Below, one piece after another: positions 1 to 5,844 of a stretch of DNA of 6,074 bases (positions within the stretch are counted from its first letter, which is position 1; every line of letters starts with the position of its first letter). Position numbers and translations under genes: made by a program. The notes under the pieces are model-generated. The model had not been told where the DNA came from, made no database searches, and saw only the letters and a program-made list of their open reading frames with translations. This DNA comes from JADGHX01 sp035760965 (GTDB lineage Bacteria; Pseudomonadota; Gammaproteobacteria; Steroidobacterales; Steroidobacteraceae): contig DASTRY010000083.1 in the NCBI GenBank assembly GCA_035760965.1, positions 1 through 6,074 on the forward strand, in the 5' to 3' direction.

Positions 1-1779
1 ACGGCGAATCCAGTCGGCAGCGGCGTCCTGCAGTCGCGCATTTCGCGCTTCACGATGTCGGGCGGCGTCATCGATCCGGCGAGCGAGTCGATTCTGCTCA
101 CCATCGCGCAGCCGTTCACGAACCACAACGGCGGCAACATCGTGTTCGGGCCCGACGGCTACCTGTACGCGGGCTTTGGCGATGGCGGCAGCGGCGGCGA
201 TCCGAACAACAACGCGCAGAACCGCTCGACGCTGCTCGGCAAGCTGCTGCGCATCGACGTCCGCGGCGACGGCGCCTACACGATCCCGCCGGACAATCCG
301 TACGTCGGTGCCGGCACGGCGCGCTGCGAGACCGGCACCTCGGGCAGCAGCGCGATGTGCCAGGAAATCTACGCGTACGGCTTCCGCAATCCTTGGCGCT
401 TCAGCTTCGACGCCGGCGCGCCGACGGATCTCTGGCTCGCGGATGTGGGGCAGAATGCGTGGGAAGAGGTCGATCGCGTCCAGCGCGGCGGCAACTACGG
501 CTGGCGCTTCCGCGAAGGCGCGCACTGCTTCAACCCGAGCACGAATTGCCCGACCACCGCGAATGGCGCGCCGCTCATCGATCCGGTGGCGGAGTACGGG
601 CACGATCTCGGGAGCTCCGTCACGGGCGGCTACGTGTATCGCGGCTCGGCGATTCCGGGACTGGTCGGGCGCTACGTGTTCGGCGACTTCGGCTCGGGCC
701 GCATCTTCACGCTGATCCCGAATTCCGGCGGGACTCTGGATCGCGTGCAGCTGCTGCAGACCTCACTCTCGATCAGCACCTTCGCGCAGGCGAGCGACGG
801 CGAGCTGTACGTCGTGGACTATGCCGGCAAGCTCTTCAAGCTCGTGCCGGCGTCCGCTTCGGGCCCGAGTCCGATCAAGACGCAGCTCTCGCAGACGGGA
901 TGTTTCAGCTCGACCAATCCGACGCAGCCCGTCGCCGGCCTCATTCCCTACGCGCCGAACGCCGCGTTCTGGTCGGACGGCGCGACGAAACAGCGCTGGA
1001 TGGGCGTGCCCGATGGGCAGCGGATCACCGTCGATCCATCGACGGGCGATTTCGATTTTCCGAACGGCACGGTGCTCGTGAAGAATTTCTCGCTGAACGG
1101 GCAGCTCGTCGAAACGCGGCTCTTCATGCGGCATACGGATACCGGCAACTGGGGCGGGTACACGTATCGCTGGAACGACGCGCACACGGACGCGACGCTC
1201 GTCTCCGGCGGGCTCGTCGCGAACGTCGCGGGGCAAGACTGGATTTGGCCGAGCGAGGCGCAGTGCCTGCAGTGTCACACCGCCGCAGCGGGCGGGAGCC
1301 TCGGGCTCGAGGTGCAGCAGCTCAATTCGGACTTCGCGTACCCGACCGGGCGGACGGCCAATCAGCTCGACACGCTGGAAGCGATCGGCATGTTCACGTC
1401 ATCGCCCGTGCGGTTGCCCGCGATGCCGAATCCGGCGGACGCCACGAAGCCGCTGGCCGATCGAGCGCGGGCGTATCTGCACACGAATTGCTCGAACTGC
1501 CATCGGCCCGGCGGCGGCACGCCGGTCACCTTGGACTTGCGCTACACCACGCCCATCGCCGACACCAACACGTGCAACGTGGACCCAGTGCAGGGCGATC
1601 TCGGCGTCGCCGGCGCGAAGGTGATCGCGCCGGGGGACGCCGCCCATTCGCTCCTCTACCTCCGCATGAATCGACGCGACTCGAATCAGATGCCGCCCAT
1701 CGCGAGCAATCGCGTCGACACAGACGGCGCGATGCTCCTGCAGCAGTGGATCAGCGCGATGAACACCTCCTGCCAGTGA
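1..1779 (+). CDS. PQQ-dependent sugar dehydrogenase fused to a diheme cytochrome c domain (5' partial)
   Basis: This is the C-terminal 592 residues of a larger protein. The frame is open from base 1 and already inside the fold, so the ATG at 55 is not the true start. Residues are counted from base 1. Residues ~1-283 match the glucose/sorbosone dehydrogenase beta-propeller: NHNGGNIVFGPDG (His42, position of the sGDH catalytic His), LLGKLLRIDV, YGFRNPW (Arg129) and GGNYGW. Residues ~292-592 match the SO2930/TIGR03806-type cytochrome family: TGCF, GLIPYAPNAAFWSDGA, GDFDFPNGTVLVK and GYTYRWND, with two CXXCH haem sites, CLQCH (422-426) and CSNCH (497-501). Met564 in QMPP is a candidate axial ligand. 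Seven further Cys suggest periplasmic disulfides. Expected role, from family knowledge: periplasmic sugar oxidation with PQQ, passing electrons to the attached haems. The substrate cannot be told. The signal peptide would lie upstream. The next gene is 172 bases away and unrelated. The fold calls are firm; PQQ use is inferred. Confidence 0.88.
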   Translation, partial: TANPVGSGVLQSRISRFTMSGGVIDPASESILLTIAQPFTNHNGGNIVFGPDGYLYAGFGDGGSGGDPNNNAQNRSTLLGKLLRIDVRGDGAYTIPPDNPYVGAGTARCETGTSGSSAMCQEIYAYGFRNPWRFSFDAGAPTDLWLADVGQNAWEEVDRVQRGGNYGWRFREGAHCFNPSTNCPTTANGAPLIDPVAEYGHDLGSSVTGGYVYRGSAIPGLVGRYVFGDFGSGRIFTLIPNSGGTLDRVQLLQTSLSISTFAQASDGELYVVDYAGKLFKLVPASASGPSPIKTQLSQTGCFSSTNPTQPVAGLIPYAPNAAFWSDGATKQRWMGVPDGQRITVDPSTGDFDFPNGTVLVKNFSLNGQLVETRLFMRHTDTGNWGGYTYRWNDAHTDATLVSGGLVANVAGQDWIWPSEAQCLQCHTAAAGGSLGLEVQQLNSDFAYPTGRTANQLDTLEAIGMFTSSPVRLPAMPNPADATKPLADRARAYLHTNCSNCHRPGGGTPVTLDLRYTTPIADTNTCNVDPVQGDLGVAGAKVIAPGDAAHSLLYLRMNRRDSNQMPPIASNRVDTDGAMLLQQWISAMNTSCQ

Positions 1780-1804
1780 GGGCGCGCGCGGCCGCTGAGC
1801 GCCC
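1780..1804 (+). terminator. Possible weak hairpin terminator after the dehydrogenase
   Basis: GGGCGC (1780-1785) can pair with GCGCCC (1799-1804) around a 13-base loop, starting directly after the stop codon. No T-tract follows, so it is not a classic intrinsic terminator. It may only protect the 3' end of the mRNA. Confidence 0.25.
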
Positions 1805-1816
1805 ACTTGCCTGATG

Positions 1817-1888
1817 CAGCTCGGCCCCTTCGAGCCCAAATGCTGCGAAAGCCGAAGCTGGCCGCCTTCAGGCCGCGATCTGTGGCGG
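1817..1888 (+). other. Non-coding stem-loop region between the dehydrogenase and hicB
   Basis: Bases 1817-1860 fold on paper into one long imperfect hairpin. 1817-1825 pairs with 1851-1860 (nine pairs, A1855 bulged). After a CCC/A internal loop, 1829-1835 pairs with 1842-1849 (seven pairs, G1845 bulged). The apex is CCAAAT. A second small stem follows, CCGCC (1862-1866) with GGCGG (1884-1888). No T-run follows either stem. It could be a transcription end for the upstream gene, part of a repeat family, or a small structured RNA. The pairing is seen in the sequence; the role is unknown. An ATG at 1814 opens a frame through here that runs into hicB, but the protein it adds resembles nothing. Confidence 0.4.
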
Positions 1889-1914
1889 AATCATTGCTGG
1901 CTCGGCGTCGTGTG

Positions 1915-1944
1915 TTGCTCATCCCTGCCGGCCACAGCTACTCT
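1915..1944 (+). promoter_or_regulatory. Candidate sigma-70-type promoter for hicBA
   Basis: TTGCTC (1915-1920) and TACTCT (1939-1944) are separated by 18 bases. The -10 box ends seven bases before the hicB ATG, which would place the transcription start at or next to the A of the start codon. There is no purine-rich ribosome site just before the ATG, which fits a leaderless message. The boxes match consensus only in part. Confidence 0.4.
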
Positions 1945-1951
1945 ACAGTCC

Positions 1952-2173
1952 ATGCGTACCTTCAAGTTTGTCGTCGAGAAGCACCCCGACGGTTACATCG
2001 CCTATCCGCTTGGGTTCAAGGGTGTCGTCGTGGGCCAGGGTGACTCCTACGAAGAAGCTCTGGCCGATGCGAAGTCCGCTGCGCGCTTCCATCTGGAAAC
2101 GTTCGGAAGCGATGCCCTCGATGACGAAAGCGACGTCGAAGCGGCTTACGTGGCCGAGGCGGCCGTCGCATAA
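1952..2173 (+). CDS. hicB: HicB-family antitoxin
   Basis: A 73-residue protein with the short HicB fold: an N-terminal strand pair (TFKFVVEKHPDGYIAYPLGF), a second strand (GVVVGQGDSY) and the helix start SYEEALADAKSAARFHLETF. This matches HicB proteins, which bind and block the HicA RNase. The ATG at 1952 was chosen because it begins exactly where the HicB domain begins; the in-frame ATG at 1814 would add 46 residues unlike anything in the family. The tail (residues 54-73) is acidic and alanine-rich, with no visible helix-turn-helix or ribbon-helix-helix. If the pair represses its own promoter, DNA binding must come from elsewhere or be absent. The stop lies three bases before hicA, so the two are almost certainly co-transcribed. 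No Shine-Dalgarno is visible. Family assignment is good, helped by the neighbouring HicA. Confidence 0.83.
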   Translation: MRTFKFVVEKHPDGYIAYPLGFKGVVVGQGDSYEEALADAKSAARFHLETFGSDALDDESDVEAAYVAEAAVA

Positions 2174-2176
2174 GCT

Positions 2177-2413
2177 ATGAAATTTCCGGTCGACGCGCCG
2201 AAAGCCCGCGTCGTCCGGGCCCTCCGACTGCTCGGTTTCGAGATCGTCCGCGAGCGCGAGCATATTGCCATGCGCCGTGCAAATCCGGATGGATCCGCGA
2301 CTCCTCTCACGCTCCCGAATCATCCGACACTCAAGAGCTCGACGCTGCGCGCGATCTGCACACAGGCACGCATTGCGCGCGAGGAATTTCTAAAGGCTTA
2401 CGAGCGCTCGTGA
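2177..2413 (+). CDS. hicA: HicA-family mRNA interferase toxin
   Basis: A 78-residue protein of normal HicA length. HicA toxins are small RNases with a dsRNA-binding-like fold that cleave mRNA and stop growth until HicB neutralises them. Seen here: the N-terminal helix (DAPKARVVRALRLLGFEIV), the catalytic-His strand REREHIAM (His29), and the signature TPLTLPNHPTLKSSTLRAI (residues 42-60), followed by a C-terminal helix with REEFLKAYE. In many HicA proteins the His sits in a G-S-H or G-N-H turn; here it is R-E-H, with Glu28 before His29. The ATG at 2177 follows hicB by three bases with no clear ribosome site, which suggests translational coupling. A hand count gives about 62% GC, similar to or slightly below the neighbours, so there is no strong sign of recent transfer. 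Confidence 0.85.
   Translation: MKFPVDAPKARVVRALRLLGFEIVREREHIAMRRANPDGSATPLTLPNHPTLKSSTLRAICTQARIAREEFLKAYERS
2400..2411. repeat. 12-bp perfect palindrome over the hicA stop
   Basis: ACGAGCGCTCGT reads the same on both strands and covers the last two sense codons and the first base of the hicA stop. It could be a regulator site or a minor hairpin. One such palindrome is expected by chance in a window this size. Confidence 0.2.
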
Positions 2414-2465
2414 GGCGCGCCGCCAGGACTGCCGATGGCGCCGACGACGGCCGCTCGAACATCGC

Positions 2466-2493
2466 TTGCCGCCGCCGGAACGGCCTGTAAGCT
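2466..2493 (+). promoter_or_regulatory. Candidate promoter for the phosphomannomutase gene
   Basis: TTGCCG (2466-2471) and TAAGCT (2488-2493) are 16 bases apart. The -10 candidate ends 29 bases before the ATG at 2523. The match to consensus is modest. The same hexamer TAAGCT occurs at a similar distance upstream of wecB on the other strand. The 109 bases between hicA and this gene hold nothing else clear. Confidence 0.35.
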
Positions 2494-2507
2494 TTCAGCT
2501 TTTCCAC

Positions 2508-2513
2508 GAAGGA
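2508..2513 (+). promoter_or_regulatory. Ribosome binding site that fixes the manB start
   Basis: GAAGGA ends nine bases before the ATG at 2523 and is the only good Shine-Dalgarno in this stretch. It favours the ATG at 2523 over an in-frame TTG at 2466. Confidence 0.6.
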
Positions 2514-2522
2514 CTCACGCGA

Positions 2523-3878
2523 ATGCCGAAGCTCACCGCCTTCAAGGCCTACGACGTCCGCGGCCGGATGCCCGACGAGCTGAACGAAGCGATGGCGCGC
2601 GACATCGGCCGGGCCTACGCGGCGTTCGTGAAGCCGAAGCAGGTGGCGGTGGGCTACGACATCCGCCTCTCGAGCCCGGCGCTCGCCACCGCGCTGAAAA
2701 CCGGCCTCAAGGAAGGCGGCGCCGACGTGCTCGACATCGGCCTGTGGGGCACCGAGGCGGTGTACTACGCGACGTTCGCCGAGAAGCTCGACGGCGGCAT
2801 CATGGTCACCGCGAGCCACAATCCGCCCGACTACAACGGCATGAAGTTCGTGCGCGAGGAGTCGCGCCCCATCAGCGGCGACACGGGCCTGAAGGACATG
2901 GCCGCGCTCATCGAGTCCGGCAAGCTGCCGCCGCCCGCCGCGAAGGCGGGCACCGAGCGCAAGCTCGACATCCGCCAGAGCTACATCGATCACCTGCTGA
3001 GCTACGTGGATCGCGCGAAGCTCCGCAAGCTCAAGGTGGTCGTGAACGCCGGCAACGGCGGCGCGGGTCTTGCCGTGGATTTACTCGAGCCGCATCTGCC
3101 GTTCGAGTTCGTGAAAGTGAATCACGCGCCCGACGGCACGTTCCCGAACGGCATCCCCAATCCCATGCTCGAGGAGAACCGCGCCGCGACCGCCGATGCC
3201 GTCCGCCGCAACGGGGCGGACGTCGGCCTCGCATGGGACGGCGACTACGACCGCTGCTTCTTCTTCGACGAGCAGGGCACGTTCATCGAGGGGTACTACC
3301 TCGTCGGCCTGCTCGCCGAGATGTTTCTGAAGCGTGAGCCGGGCGCGCGCATCGTGCACGACCCGCGGCTCACCTGGAACACCATCGACATCGTGACGAA
3401 GAACGGCGGACAGCCGGTGCTCTGCAAGTCCGGCCACGCTTTCATCAAGGCCAAGATGCGTGAGGTCGACGGGGCGTACGGTGGCGAGATGAGCGCGCAC
3501 CACTACTTCCGCAAGTTCTCGTACTGTGACAGCGGAATGATCCCGTGGCTGCTAGTCCTGCAGGCACTCTGTGAGCGCGGGCAGACGCTCTCGCAGCTGG
3601 TCGGCGAGCGCATGCGGCTCTTCCCTGCGAGCGGCGAGATCAACCGCCACCTGAAGACGGATGCGAAATCGGTACTCGCCGCCGTACAGAAGGTGTACGA
3701 AAAAACTGCGCGGACCGTGGATTTCACGGACGGGTTATCGATGGAATTCGATGACTGGCGCTTCAATCTGCGCGGCTCGAACACCGAGCCGCTCGTGCGC
3801 TTGAATGTCGAGTCGCGCGGCGACGAAGTGCTCATGCGACGCAAGACCGAGGAGCTGCTTGCGCTGCTGGATGGCTGA
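2523..3878 (+). CDS. manB: Phosphomannomutase/phosphoglucomutase (CpsG/ManB type)
   Basis: A complete 451-residue alpha-D-phosphohexomutase, the usual length for the family. It interconverts mannose-6-phosphate and mannose-1-phosphate (often also the glucose pair) in the cytoplasm, supplying GDP-mannose and related sugar nucleotides for surface polysaccharide. All four active-site loops are intact: TASHNP with catalytic Ser98 (residues 96-101), the Mg-binding DGDYDR (239-244), the sugar-binding GEMSAHHYFR (321-330) and the phosphate-binding RGSNTEP (417-423). The HHYFR loop followed by CDSGMIPW is typical of E. coli CpsG/ManB and Xanthomonas XanA, which is why I prefer manB; algC, cpsG or xanA would be equally fair names. 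The start is set by GAAGGA nine bases upstream. No partner enzyme such as a GDP-mannose pyrophosphorylase is adjacent. The relative activity on mannose and glucose sugars cannot be read from sequence. Confidence 0.95.
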   Translation: MPKLTAFKAYDVRGRMPDELNEAMARDIGRAYAAFVKPKQVAVGYDIRLSSPALATALKTGLKEGGADVLDIGLWGTEAVYYATFAEKLDGGIMVTASHNPPDYNGMKFVREESRPISGDTGLKDMAALIESGKLPPPAAKAGTERKLDIRQSYIDHLLSYVDRAKLRKLKVVVNAGNGGAGLAVDLLEPHLPFEFVKVNHAPDGTFPNGIPNPMLEENRAATADAVRRNGADVGLAWDGDYDRCFFFDEQGTFIEGYYLVGLLAEMFLKREPGARIVHDPRLTWNTIDIVTKNGGQPVLCKSGHAFIKAKMREVDGAYGGEMSAHHYFRKFSYCDSGMIPWLLVLQALCERGQTLSQLVGERMRLFPASGEINRHLKTDAKSVLAAVQKVYEKTARTVDFTDGLSMEFDDWRFNLRGSNTEPLVRLNVESRGDEVLMRRKTEELLALLDG

Positions 3879-3931
3879 CCGTCGGGCACGCGCTTGCTTC
3901 GGGCACGACTGTTGCTCGCGCAGACCGTCGG
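3877..3931 (+). repeat. Two interleaved 9-bp direct repeats after manB
   Basis: GACCGTCGG occurs at 3877-3885 and 3923-3931. TCGGGCACG occurs at 3882-3890 and 3899-3907. They start on the manB stop codon. No T-tract or clear terminator stem is seen here. They are probably remnants of local duplication; function is unknown. Confidence 0.3.
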
Positions 3932-3970
3932 AGTTGCCGGCCTGGGCGCAGCTAGGGGAGACAGGCGGCA

Positions 3971-4019
3971 GAAATCGCGCTTGATTGCCGCCGGCGCCCG
4001 CGTAGGGTCTCGAAATCGC
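3971..4019 (+). promoter_or_regulatory. Candidate promoter of the response regulator flanked by 8-bp repeats
   Basis: TTGATT (3981-3986) and TAGGGT (4003-4008) are 16 bases apart and lie 36 bases before the chosen start of the receiver gene. Two copies of GAAATCGC, at 3971-3978 and 4012-4019, flank these boxes 41 bp apart, close to four helical turns. This would suit a dimeric regulator or looping, but that is inference. A promoter here means the receiver gene need not depend on manB transcription. Confidence 0.35.
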
Positions 4020-4034
4020 CACGGGGCGATGTGT

Positions 4035-4040
4035 GAGGTG
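4035..4040 (+). promoter_or_regulatory. Ribosome binding site supporting the GTG start at 4045
   Basis: GAGGTG lies four bases before GTG 4045, with its GAGG core six bases away. The alternative GTG at 4033 has only a GGGG stretch upstream. A TTG at 4051 is a further option. Confidence 0.4.
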
Positions 4041-4044
4041 CACG

Positions 4045-4437
4045 GTGACGTTGGGGAAGCCGTTGCGGGTTCTGATCGCCGAAAATCATCCGGACTTGAG
4101 CGAGGCGGTGGCGCGGATCATCGACGCCGAGCCGGACATGCGCTGCGTCGGCCAGGTGCCGCGCGTGACCGACGTATCGCAGGCGGCCCGTGACGCCTCC
4201 GCGGATGCGCTCGTGCTCGATCTCTCGCTTCAGGGCGGCAGCAGCATGACCCTCATCGAGGAGCTGAGCTCCTCGATGCCCGGCCTGCGCATCGTGGTGT
4301 TCAGCGGGCTCGCGAACGCGGAGGAGGCGGCGCGCGAGACCAAGAAGCGCGGCGCCGCCGAGTTCGTTTCCAAGGGGAGCGACTTCAACGTGCTGCTCGC
4401 GGCGATCCGCCGCCCACCCGAGGCGAAGACCGCCTAA
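4045..4437 (+). CDS. Single-domain response regulator (receiver domain only)
   Basis: About 130 residues forming one CheY-like receiver and no output domain. Such proteins take a phosphoryl group from a histidine kinase and act by binding a partner or passing the phosphate on. Seen: the first strand LRVLIAENHPD, phospho-acceptor Asp59 in LVLDLSL, the switch residue Ser87 in VVFSG, and the conserved Lys110 in FVSKGSD. The opening resembles NarL-type receivers, where the motif is usually ADDHP; here it is AENHP. Glu13 therefore keeps one acid, but Asn14 replaces the second Mg-binding acid. After residue ~122 only a short tail (RRPPEAKTA) remains, with no LuxR-type HTH. No histidine kinase lies in the window. 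It sits between two sugar-nucleotide genes and converges with wecB. GTG 4033 would add four residues. Family is sure; partner and role are unknown. Confidence 0.85.
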   Translation: MTLGKPLRVLIAENHPDLSEAVARIIDAEPDMRCVGQVPRVTDVSQAARDASADALVLDLSLQGGSSMTLIEELSSSMPGLRIVVFSGLANAEEAARETKKRGAAEFVSKGSDFNVLLAAIRRPPEAKTA

Positions 4438-4450
4438 CCCGACAAGACGG

Positions 4451-4512
4451 CGCCCGCGTGTCCCGCGCTGCGCATCCCTTGCCACTCATGGCTGCCCGCA
4501 GCAGCGCGGGCG
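4451..4512. repeat. Competing GC-rich hairpins in the convergent gap
   Basis: GCCCGC (4494-4499) pairs with GCGGGC (4506-4511) around a six-base loop. The same right arm also fits CGCCCGCG (4451-4458) with CGCGGGCG (4505-4512), an 8-bp inverted repeat with a long loop. The two foldings exclude each other. They lie 14-75 bases after the receiver stop and may end its transcript, although no T-run follows. Confidence 0.35.
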
Positions 4513-4556
4513 TGGGTAACCGCTCTCGAGCGCGCGCGCCAGCGCTAGCATCCTGA

Positions 4557-4581
4557 CGCGCGATGCACCGCGCATCCCGCG
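4557..4581 (-). terminator. Hairpin downstream of wecB, possible terminator
   Basis: CGCG-GATGC (4557-4560, 4562-4566) pairs with GCATC-CGCG (4572-4576, 4578-4581): nine pairs with one C-C mismatch and a five-base loop. It lies 15 bases beyond the wecB stop. No T-run follows on the minus strand, so it may be only a 3'-end stabiliser. Confidence 0.4.
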
Positions 4582-4595
4582 CAGCCGAATGTGGA

Positions 4596-5708
4596 TCAGC
4601 TCTTCGCCCGACCTTCCATCCACCGCTTCAGGTGCGCGCTCGCCCGCTCGGCCGTCTTCCCGTCCCACCGATCCGGCCGCCGACCCTTGGGCCACTTGCC
4701 CTGAAGCGCCGACTGCACGGCACCGACCAGGTCGTCGGCTCGCAGCAGCCGATTCGTGCCCTCGGTCACGGTGATCGGCCGCTCCGTGTTCTCGCGCAAC
4801 GTCGCGCACGGAATCCCGAGATAGGTCGTCTCTTCCTGCAGCCCACCCGAATCCGTCACCGCAATCGTGCACCTCGACACGAGGCTCATGAACTCGATGT
4901 AGCCGAGCGGCTCGGTCGCCACGATGCGGGGCGAGCCCGTGATGTCGCCGATGAGTCCGAATTCTTCGAGCCGCCGTCGCGTCCGCGGATGAATCGCGAA
5001 CACGATGCGCAGATCACGCGACAGCTTCACGAGCGCCCCGGCGAGCTGCCCGAGCTTGTCCTTGTGATCGACGTTCGAGGGCCGGTGCAGCGTCACGACC
5101 GCATACGGCTCGCTGCCGAGCCCGAAGCGCGCACCGGTCTGGGCCGCTTCGATGCGTTCGCGAAGCATCTCGAACGAGTCGATCATGATGTTGCCGATGC
5201 ATTCGATCTTCTCGGCCGGCACGCCTTCGGCGCGCAGGTTCGCGTCGGCATCAGGGGAGGGCGTCCACAGCAAGTCCGCGATGGCGTCCGTGACGAGGCG
5301 GTTGATCTCCTCGGGCATCGTGCGGTCGCGGCTGCGCAGACCGGCCTCCAGATGGACGACCGGGATGCACAGCTTCGCGCCGACCATGGCGCAGGCCGCC
5401 GTCGCGTTCACATCCCCGACGACGATGATGACGTCGGGCCGCTCGCGTATGCAGACCGCCTCGTACGCGATCATCGTGCGGCCCGTCTGCTCGGCGTGCG
5501 AGCCGCTGCCCACTTCGAGGTGATGCGCCGGCTCGGGCAGACGGAGGTCGCGGAAGAAGGCGTCCGACATGTTCGCGTCGTAGTGCTGACCCGTGTGCAC
5601 GACCCGCGGCTCGCACCACTCCGCGCGCGCGAGCGCGTGATACAGCGGCGCCACTTTCATGAAATTCGGACGCGCCGCCGCGATCAGGTGAACGACAACT
5701 GGCTTCAA
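4596..5708 (-). CDS. wecB: UDP-N-acetylglucosamine 2-epimerase (non-hydrolysing)
   Basis: A 370-residue cytoplasmic enzyme of near-standard length (E. coli WecB is 376). It converts UDP-GlcNAc to UDP-ManNAc, a precursor for enterobacterial common antigen, O-antigen or capsule sugars. Motifs in order: AAARPNFMKVAPL (11-22, in place of the usual GTRPEAIKMAPL), HTGQHYD (38-44), VVGDVNAT with Asp99, HLEAGLRS with Glu121, PEEINR with Glu133, LHRPSN with His208, IHPRT (239-243), DSGGLQEE (286-293) and RENTERP (305-311). Asp99, Glu121, Glu133 and His208 align with the E. coli catalytic set D95, E117, E131 and H213. The start is TTG at 5708, just before the first strand, with a GGGGGA stretch six bases upstream. 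The frame stays open to 5927, but the extra 73 residues are low-complexity and unlike the family; the first internal ATG (5660) would remove the ARPN nucleotide loop. No wecC-type dehydrogenase is adjacent, so the end product is unknown. Confidence 0.93.
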   Translation of the reverse strand: MKPVVVHLIAAARPNFMKVAPLYHALARAEWCEPRVVHTGQHYDANMSDAFFRDLRLPEPAHHLEVGSGSHAEQTGRTMIAYEAVCIRERPDVIIVVGDVNATAACAMVGAKLCIPVVHLEAGLRSRDRTMPEEINRLVTDAIADLLWTPSPDADANLRAEGVPAEKIECIGNIMIDSFEMLRERIEAAQTGARFGLGSEPYAVVTLHRPSNVDHKDKLGQLAGALVKLSRDLRIVFAIHPRTRRRLEEFGLIGDITGSPRIVATEPLGYIEFMSLVSRCTIAVTDSGGLQEETTYLGIPCATLRENTERPITVTEGTNRLLRADDLVGAVQSALQGKWPKGRRPDRWDGKTAERASAHLKRWMEGRAKS

Positions 5709-5714
5709 AACCGA

Positions 5715-5746
5715 TCCCCCGGACCCTGAATTTGCGGCGGAGCTTA
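5715..5746 (-). promoter_or_regulatory. Weak ribosome site and possible -10 box of wecB
   Basis: On the minus strand, GGGGGA (5720 to 5715) ends six bases before the TTG start, and TAAGCT (5746 to 5741) lies 32 bases before it. No convincing -35 box stands at the right spacing, so this promoter is a guess. It is supported mainly by the same hexamer being placed similarly before manB. Confidence 0.25.
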
Positions 5747-5777
5747 ACGGAATCAGCGCCCCCGCACTGTGAAACAA

Positions 5778-5806
5778 CCCCGTCCCCCCGCCCCCAACTC
5801 CTTCCC
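5778..5806 (-). other. Potential G-quadruplex in the wecB upstream region
   Basis: Read on the minus strand there are four G-runs, at 5806-5804, 5795-5791, 5789-5784 and 5781-5778. The connecting segments are eight, one and two bases long. It ends 69 bases before the wecB start and would be in the leader if transcription begins further upstream. One loop exceeds the usual seven-base limit, so folding is uncertain. Confidence 0.35.
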
Positions 5807-5844
5807 GGACCGAGCCCTCCGCCGCGCACAGCCCGTGCGATTCC

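Noticed and set aside
357..1814. A 485-codon Arg/Ala-rich frame overlapping the dehydrogenase, and other overlapping frames on both strands
   Set aside because: They are out of frame with the clear dehydrogenase/cytochrome protein and show the Arg/Ala-rich composition of GC-rich shadow frames.
1814..1951. Longer HicB starting at ATG 1814
   Set aside because: The added 46 residues overlap the stem-loop and promoter region and do not resemble HicB. The domain begins at 1952.
2435..3337. A 300-codon Arg-rich frame overlapping manB
   Set aside because: It is out of frame with a mutase that has all its active-site loops. The composition is that of a shadow frame.
4563..5729. A 388-codon open frame on the + strand opposite wecB
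   Set aside because: It is fully antisense to a gene with all the epimerase motifs. Its product is Arg/His/Asp-rich with no family likeness, as expected for a shadow frame in GC-rich DNA.
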